Below are positions 1 to 3,557 of a stretch of DNA of 6,771 nt, piece after piece. The stretch is from positions 1-6,771 of the forward strand of contig JAGNOB010000098.1 in assembly GCA_017990305.1 (NCBI GenBank), read 5' to 3'. The position numbers and the translations under genes are program-made. This DNA is from Leucobacter sp. GTDB lineage: Bacteria; Actinomycetota; Actinomycetes; Actinomycetales; Microbacteriaceae. A model generated the notes under the pieces. It did no database searches. It saw only the letters and a program-made list of their open reading frames with translations, and was not told the DNA's origin. Numbering within the stretch: the stretch's first letter is position 1; each line of letters starts with the position of its first letter.

Positions 1-2
1 TC

Positions 3-527
3 GCTGTCGACTTCGTCGCGAGCACGGCCCGCATGCTCAGCCCAGGGCCACACCATGTCTCTGCTACGTTCTTCGAGCTTCCCGCGACGCTGCCGCTCGG
101 TCCAGGCGGCACCGAGGTTCCTGCTTTGGTGACTGCCGCGTCGGTCGAGGTGCCTGCGCTCGTGGCACCGGCGACAGGATTCCTCATCGCCGAGCTCGCA
201 GTGCAGTTCATCGCCATCACGACGGTTATCGTGTGCCTGCTCATTCTTGGCAAGCGGGCGCTGCGCGGAGTCTTTTTCGGGCGAGGCAACACCGCGCTCG
301 TCGTCACCGCAGGTTTCGCGGCAATCTTCGGCGTGATGCTCCCTCCGATCCTCGGTCAAATGGGAACGACAGAGGCGCTCCTCGACCTCTCAGAGGGCGA
401 CTACTTCAGCTTCGGCGTCTCCGCAAACCCCATCTACCTCTTCGTCGCGATCTTTATCTTCGGAATCATCGCCACCGCCTACACCGTTGGCGCGCGCATC
501 CAGCGGGAGACCGAGGGACTCGTATGA
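3..527 (+). CDS. DUF2975-like small membrane protein (5' end cut off)
   Basis: The frame is open to the left edge, so the true start is probably outside the window; the first ATG inside (33) would drop an expected N-terminal membrane helix. Counting from that ATG, three hydrophobic segments are visible at about residues 50-73, 86-106 and 132-152. Between the first and second sits a basic loop with R..FFGRGNT, like the G.vFs..N loop of DUF2975, and the protein ends RETEGLV, like the family's C-terminal signature. DUF2975 proteins are about 160-190 residue, four-helix inner-membrane proteins of unknown biochemical role. The stop overlaps the start of a YozG-like HTH gene by ATGA, a pairing typical for this family and the strongest support for the call. 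An imperfect repeat (EVPALV twice) lies in the loop before the first visible helix. Family assignment is by pattern recognition only. Confidence 0.65.
   Translation, partial: AVDFVASTARMLSPGPHHVSATFFELPATLPLGPGGTEVPALVTAASVEVPALVAPATGFLIAELAVQFIAITTVIVCLLILGKRALRGVFFGRGNTALVVTAGFAAIFGVMLPPILGQMGTTEALLDLSEGDYFSFGVSANPIYLFVAIFIFGIIATAYTVGARIQRETEGLV
114..179 (+). repeat. Imperfect 33-base tandem duplication inside the membrane protein gene
   Basis: Two adjacent 11-codon units (114-146 and 147-179) encode EVPALVTAASV and EVPALVAPATG. The first six residues are identical, while most third codon positions differ (for example gtt/gtg, cct/cct, gct/gcg, ttg/ctc). This suggests an old duplication kept for its protein sequence, or convergent low-complexity composition. 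It lies in the probably extracytoplasmic loop. Confidence 0.45.
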
Positions 528-760
528 GCCCCGCCGACCCCGAAGACGGCCACGCTATCCACTGCCGTCTCGACGAGCTGCTCGCAGAACGCGGCATGAC
601 CCTCACCGAGCTCAGCGAGCGCGTCGGAGTAAGCATTGTCAATTTGTCGGTGCTCAAAAACGACAGGGCACGCGCCATTCGCTTCTCAACGCTCACGGCG
701 ATCTGCCGCGCCCTCGACTGCGAGGTTGGCGAGCTGCTCGTCGTGTCTGAACAGACCTAA
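524..760 (+). CDS. YozG-like Cro/CI (XRE) family helix-turn-helix regulator
   Basis: A 78-residue protein that is almost entirely one DNA-binding domain. The core MTLTELSERVGVSIVNLSVL (residues 25-44) forms the first helices and helix-turn-helix, followed by the very conserved stretch A-IRFSTL-AICRALDCEVGELL (residues 51-72). That second block is characteristic of the short YozG-type XRE regulators that accompany DUF2975 membrane proteins. The ATG at 524 overlaps the stop of the upstream gene (ATGA, 524-527), so translation is probably coupled and the pair is one transcription unit. This start gives the normal length for the family; upstream in-frame sequence is out-of-frame membrane-protein coding. 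The likely role is a repressor of its own operon, possibly responding to the membrane partner; this is inference, as no ligand or target is known from the sequence. Confidence 0.88.
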   Translation: MSPADPEDGHAIHCRLDELLAERGMTLTELSERVGVSIVNLSVLKNDRARAIRFSTLTAICRALDCEVGELLVVSEQT

Positions 761-785
761 CGCGCCCCAACTGTTATCGTTCGCT

Positions 786-814
786 AACCGGGTGTCCGCG
801 GTTCTGCACCGAAC
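786..814. promoter_or_regulatory. Candidate operator region upstream of the TetR gene
   Basis: The only intergenic stretch of note (761-841, 81 bases) holds nested inverted repeats. AACCG-N8-CGGTT spans 786-803, CGGT-N5-ACCG spans 799-811, and GTTC-N6-GAAC spans 801-814. TetR-family proteins bind such short dyads as dimers and usually repress their own gene, so one of these is a reasonable autoregulatory site. If transcription starts near 841, the 799-811 dyad would cover about -42 to -31, the -35 region. The arms are only 4-5 bases, so chance is a real alternative. No T-tract or strong hairpin is seen after the HTH gene stop at 760, so I see no terminator here. Confidence 0.35.
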
Positions 815-828
815 GCGCGATGCTGGGC

Positions 829-834
829 TACGAT
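829..834 (+). promoter_or_regulatory. Possible -10 element (TACGAT) for the TetR gene
   Basis: TACGAT fits the actinobacterial -10 pattern TANNNT. Its last T at 834, taken as -7, places the transcription start at about 841-842, exactly at the chosen ATG. No convincing -35 hexamer is found at 16-18 bases upstream (806-811 reads GCACCG). There is also no good Shine-Dalgarno in front of 842. Together these fit a leaderless transcript, which is common in actinobacteria, but this is inferred from spacing alone. Confidence 0.4.
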
Positions 835-841
835 GAGACCC

Positions 842-1432
842 ATGTCAGCATCGCCGCGGGAACTCGCAAAGGCGCAACGCCGCGAGCGCTATCTCGAAGC
901 AGCGGCCACGCTCATCGCGGAGCGCGGCTTCAGCGGTGTCTCGATCGATCTTCTCGGGTCAGCTGTCGGCGTGAGCGGCCCTGCCCTTTACAGGCACTTC
1001 TCGAGCAAAGAAGACATCCTTACGCAACTGCTCGTTGGTGCGAGCGAGCGGCTGCTCGCCGGATACGAGGCAATCATTGCTGAGGAGCTCGGAGACGAAG
1101 AGACGTTGCACAAGCTCGTGCATTTCCACCTCGACTTCGCGACAAATGAGCGTGACGTCATTCTTGCGCAGGAGCGCGAGCTCGGAAATCTCCCCGCAGA
1201 GCCGCGACGGCAGGTGCGCAGCCTCCAGAGGCGCTACGTGAGCGGCTGGGTGACCATCGCCGAACGGCTCATGCCAGACGCCAGTCGCGCAGATCTCACC
1301 GTACGCCTCCACGCCGTCTTCGGGCTGCTGAACTCCACCCCGTACAGTGGCTCACTCGCCTCACCCACGCGCGTGCGGAGCATCCTCGCCGAGATGGCGC
1401 TCAGCGCGCTCTTCAACGCCGAACCGGCCTAG
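842..1432 (+). CDS. TetR/AcrR-family repressor, likely regulator of the adjacent leucine-degradation operon
   Basis: A 196-residue protein of normal TetR length. Residues about 12-60 form the TetR N-terminal domain: a helix with YLEAAATLIAERGFSGVSI, the helix-turn-helix at about 34-53 (IDLLGSAVGVSGPALYRHF), then SSKEDIL. The C-terminal ligand domain includes VFGLLNSTPYS, a stretch I associate with TetR regulators found beside acyl-CoA carboxylase/leucine catabolism genes in actinobacteria, so the effector is probably an acyl-CoA or related acid (inference). An upstream in-frame ATG at 833 would add only MRP and overlaps the -10-like element, so 842 is preferred. The gene converges with the Nudix gene closing the carboxylase operon, the stop codons overlapping as CTAG. 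In Mycobacterium tuberculosis a TetR gene (Rv2506) likewise lies near accD1-accA1. Regulatory target is inferred from neighbourhood. Confidence 0.9.
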   Translation: MSASPRELAKAQRRERYLEAAATLIAERGFSGVSIDLLGSAVGVSGPALYRHFSSKEDILTQLLVGASERLLAGYEAIIAEELGDEETLHKLVHFHLDFATNERDVILAQERELGNLPAEPRRQVRSLQRRYVSGWVTIAERLMPDASRADLTVRLHAVFGLLNSTPYSGSLASPTRVRSILAEMALSALFNAEPA

Positions 1433-2217
1433 CGCTCAAGGTCGTAGTGACCAGGGTCCTTCGGGTGGAACTCCGTAACGCCATAGCCGGCTTCTGCGGG
1501 GATACGCACCACGGGGCTCCCGTGCGCGTCAAAGCCGACGGTTGAGGTGACGGGCACCCGCGGGTAGTTCGGGGCCGCGGCGAGCACCTCCTCGACGGAG
1601 GTGTGCTCGCCCAGTCGCTTCAGGTTCATGAGCGTCGGCAACAGCAGCAGTTCTCCGGGAAGACGCGTTGCCTCCTCCGGCTGCACCCAGCGAATCGCGA
1701 CCGCTTCAACCCCATCCGCCGTCGGCTCCTGCTCCTCAGGGGCGCGCGCCAGGAAGAAGTCGGTGTCGAAGCGACGACGCCCGCCCTCTGGCGTAATCCA
1801 CCGACCGAACGGCACCACGTCCTCGATCGCGAGCCGGGCGGAGGTTGCTCCAAGAATGCCCGCGAGCCCGCCGCTGCCCGCAGCGGCGGGCGTCGGCACC
1901 TCCACTCCCCCGAGCAGGCGCTCACCAGGGCCGCGGGCGAGCAATACGCCCACCTCTTCCCAGGTCTCGCGGATCGCGGTCACCCGCAACGCCGCTGCCT
2001 CATCTGCAACCGCAGATCCGTTGTCGCGTGCGAGCGGCCCGTCGCTGGGCTCGAGGACCCCGCCGGGAAACACAAGAGCCGAGGGGAAGGCGCCGCGCGA
2101 ACTGCCACGGCGCAGCATGAGTACCCGCAGCGGGTCGTCCCGAACGAGCAGCAGGGACGCTGAGCGCCGCGGCACCACCGGAGTGCGCGGCCGCCCGGCA
2201 TCACCCTGGCGACTCAC
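1429..2217 (-). CDS. Nudix hydrolase, NUDT19/RP2-like (possible CoA or acyl-CoA diphosphatase)
   Basis: A 262-residue protein with a Nudix fold: strand SLLLVRD (21-27), VLMLRRG (32-38), then FPGG (50-53) and AIRETWEEVGVLL (81-93), which supplies the metal-binding REx2EExG. In a canonical Nudix box about 14 residues separate the glycine from the arginine; here 30 separate G53 from R83, so about 16 residues are inserted. An interrupted box is a feature of NUDT19/RP2-type enzymes, which cleave CoA and CoA esters into 3',5'-ADP and (acyl-)phosphopantetheine. Position at the end of an acyl-CoA operon, 3 bases after citE, agrees with that. Substrate is inference; other nucleoside diphosphate derivatives are possible. 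The start is GTG at 2217, preceded by GGCGGA with a 7-base spacer; the next in-frame ATG is inside the fold. Two strong hairpins lie in the gene (1579-1611 and 1866-1891). Confidence 0.85.
   Translation of the reverse strand: MSRQGDAGRPRTPVVPRRSASLLLVRDDPLRVLMLRRGSSRGAFPSALVFPGGVLEPSDGPLARDNGSAVADEAAALRVTAIRETWEEVGVLLARGPGERLLGGVEVPTPAAAGSGGLAGILGATSARLAIEDVVPFGRWITPEGGRRRFDTDFFLARAPEEQEPTADGVEAVAIRWVQPEEATRLPGELLLLPTLMNLKRLGEHTSVEEVLAAAPNYPRVPVTSTVGFDAHGSPVVRIPAEAGYGVTEFHPKDPGHYDLER
1579..1611. repeat. Strong inverted repeat inside the Nudix gene (near its 3' end)
   Basis: The left arm 1579-1591 pairs with 1597-1611 over 13 base pairs, interrupted by a two-base bulge (1601-1602 or 1604-1605) around a five-base loop TCGAC. 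It encodes GEHTSVEEVLA. It is not followed by a T-run on the minus strand, so it is not a classical terminator. It may be a by-product of codon choice, or it may slow transcription or decay before the CTAG convergence point. Confidence 0.5.
1866..1891. repeat. Perfect 11-bp inverted repeat in a Nudix linker
   Basis: GCCCGCCGCTG (1866-1876) and CAGCGGCGGGC (1881-1891) are exact reverse complements around the four-base loop CCCG. All but one base of each arm are G or C, so the RNA hairpin would be very stable. It encodes the Ala/Gly-rich linker around residues 110-117 of the Nudix protein, where protein constraint is weak. No T-run follows it in either direction. Confidence 0.55.
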
Positions 2218-2220
2218 CTG

Positions 2221-3039
2221 TCAGTCCGCCGCTCCCGGCGCCTGAGCGGCCTCGGCAATGCGGCGGGCCTGACGCAGCAGCGGTTCGTCGATCATCTGCC
2301 CATTGTAGGCAAAGACGCCACCGGGTGCCGAGCGTGCAGTTTCAAGCACGCCCGCAGCCCACTCGATCGCGGCCTCACTCGGCCGGTACGCTTCGCGCAG
2401 AACAGGTACCTGTCTCGGATGCAGACACATCGCGCCTCGAAATCCCGAAGCGGCCGCCTCACTGGCCTCTTCCCGCAGACCATCATCGTCGTGCAAATCG
2501 GTGTGCACCGTGTCGTACGCTGGCTTGCCCGCGGCGGCAGCGGCGAGCAGCACCCGAGAGCGAGCGTACTGCGCGAGTTCACCAAAGCGGCCATCGCCAG
2601 TGCGGCTCGTGAAGCCGCCGATCGCCGCAACAAGATCTTCGGCTCCCCAGGTGAGTGCAGCAACCCGCGGATCTGCGGCGAGCGCGTCAGCATCGCGCAC
2701 GCCGACGGGGGTCTCGCACAGCGCGATCACCTCGTAGCCCTCGAGACCGTCGAGATCACCGAGGGTTTCAGCCTTTGGCAGCATGACCCTGCGGTAGGCG
2801 GTCTTCGTGAGGGCCTGCAGGTCTGCGGCGTGAAACTCGGAGTCGCTCGGGTTGACTCGCACGATGACGCGTGCCGGGTCGAGCGGGGTTGCGACGAGGG
2901 CGTCACGGGCCGCCTGTTTGTCTGCAGGGGCGACCGCGTCTTCGAGGTCGATGATCACGGTGTCGGCGCGATCCGCGGCCTTCGCGTAGCGGTCGGGCCG
3001 GTCTCCCGGGCAGAACAGTAGCGCTGGCCCGGCGATCAT
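2221..3039 (-). CDS. citE: CitE/HpcH-type beta-hydroxyacyl-CoA lyase (leucine degradation)
   Basis: A 272-residue TIM-barrel lyase of the HpcH/HpaI-CitE family. Visible motifs in order are FCPGDRPDRYAKA (9-21), the IIDLEDAV strand (29-36), RVN with R61, MLPKAE (86-91), ALCET (106-110) carrying the metal ligand E109, WGAEDL (131-136) carrying the metal ligand D135, KPAYDTVHTD (172-181), and GFRGAMCLHPRQV (199-211). Length and motifs match stand-alone CitE-like proteins rather than citrate lyase beta subunits: no citrate lyase alpha or gamma gene is nearby. The Mycobacterium tuberculosis counterpart in the same gene context (Rv2498c) is described as a lyase acting in leucine catabolism and itaconate dissimilation; the expected reaction is HMG-CoA and/or citramalyl-CoA cleavage releasing acetyl-CoA. 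ATG at 3039 overlaps the maoC stop (ATGA); the frame runs on upstream but that extension is unlike the family. Confidence 0.88.
   Translation of the reverse strand: MIAGPALLFCPGDRPDRYAKAADRADTVIIDLEDAVAPADKQAARDALVATPLDPARVIVRVNPSDSEFHAADLQALTKTAYRRVMLPKAETLGDLDGLEGYEVIALCETPVGVRDADALAADPRVAALTWGAEDLVAAIGGFTSRTGDGRFGELAQYARSRVLLAAAAAGKPAYDTVHTDLHDDDGLREEASEAAASGFRGAMCLHPRQVPVLREAYRPSEAAIEWAAGVLETARSAPGGVFAYNGQMIDEPLLRQARRIAEAAQAPGAAD
2225..2230 (-). promoter_or_regulatory. Ribosome binding site deciding the GTG start of the Nudix gene
   Basis: On the minus strand GGCGGA is followed by seven bases and GTG at 2217. It lies within the last codons of citE and supports the GTG over later alternatives. 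The match to the anti-SD is moderate. Confidence 0.5.
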
Positions 3040-3557
3040 GCGTCGCCGCCCGCAGTGGCTTCTGGTTCCCCAAGCGCTGGGACGCCCTCCGGCCGGCAGA
3101 GCATGAGGGTCGAGCGGCGTGCGACAGCCACGATGTTGCCGTGCTGGTCGCGCGCGGTGTGCTCGAACTCGACAACGCCTTGGCCTGGCCGTGACTGCGA
3201 GAGTCGTTTGCCAACGATCAGCGTCTCGGCAGTCATCGTGTCCCCAGCGCGCATTGGCGATGGGAAGCGAATGTCGGTCATGCCGAGGTTTGCGACGATC
3301 GTGCCCTGCGTGAGCTGCGCGACTGACAGCCCAACGAGCGTGGAGAGCGTAAACATGCTGTTCACGAGCCGCTCGCCGAACTCGGTGCCGGCTGACCACT
3401 CTGCGTCGAGGTGCAGGGACTGCGGGTTCATCGTCATCGTGGTGAACAGCACGTTGTCCGCCTCGGTGACAGTACGGGCGGGGGCGTGCACGTAGACGTC
3501 GCCCTCCTCCATCTCGTCAAAGTATCGTCCGCGCTGCTCGAATCTACGTCCGCTCAT
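3036..3557 (-). CDS. MaoC-family hot-dog acyl-CoA dehydratase/hydratase
   Basis: A 173-residue single hot-dog protein. The hydratase motif is clear: TEADN (31-35) with catalytic-type D34, then NPQSLHLD (44-51) with H49, the D...N.P..H arrangement of (R)-specific enoyl-CoA hydratases. It continues TEFGERLVNSMFTLS (58-72), VANLGMTDIRFPSP and MRAGDT, strongly typical of the MaoC proteins encoded beside citE in actinobacteria (compare Rv2499c). It starts with ATG at 3557, overlapping the stop of the biotin carboxylase gene (ATGA), and has its own GGAAGG nine bases upstream; it overlaps citE by four bases. By context the substrate is probably 3-methylglutaconyl-CoA (to HMG-CoA) or mesaconyl/itaconyl-type CoA esters. 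The family is certain; the substrate is inference. The last 20 or so residues, rich in Ala, Gly, Pro and Glu, form a disordered-looking tail. Confidence 0.88.
   Translation of the reverse strand: MSGRRFEQRGRYFDEMEEGDVYVHAPARTVTEADNVLFTTMTMNPQSLHLDAEWSAGTEFGERLVNSMFTLSTLVGLSVAQLTQGTIVANLGMTDIRFPSPMRAGDTMTAETLIVGKRLSQSRPGQGVVEFEHTARDQHGNIVAVARRSTLMLCRPEGVPALGEPEATAGGDA

Noticed and set aside
761..785. Intrinsic terminator after the YozG-like gene
   Set aside because: There is no stable GC stem followed by a T-run between 761 and 800; only short dyads and the direct repeat AACGCGC (759-765, 812-818) are found.
833..841. Alternative TetR start at the ATG 833
   Set aside because: It adds only three residues, has no SD, and overlaps the -10-like TACGAT; 842 fits better, though 833 is not excluded.
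1601..2245. Long open frames on the plus strand opposite the Nudix gene
   Set aside because: Compositionally they are Ser/Arg/Pro-rich shadow frames without recognisable domains; the minus-strand Nudix protein explains the region.
2419..3021. 200-codon open frame antisense to citE
   Set aside because: It is the complement of a clearly conserved lyase with all motifs on the minus strand; no independent motif or RBS is seen.
2221..3039. Citrate lyase beta subunit
   Set aside because: No citrate lyase alpha, gamma or accessory genes are present, and the gene order matches acyl-CoA catabolism, so the stand-alone CitE-like lyase reading is preferred.
3040..3399. N-terminal extension of the CitE frame by 120 codons
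   Set aside because: It reads maoC off-frame, is Arg/His-rich, and the family starts close to ALLFCPGDRPDR; the ATG at 3039 overlaps the maoC stop as expected.
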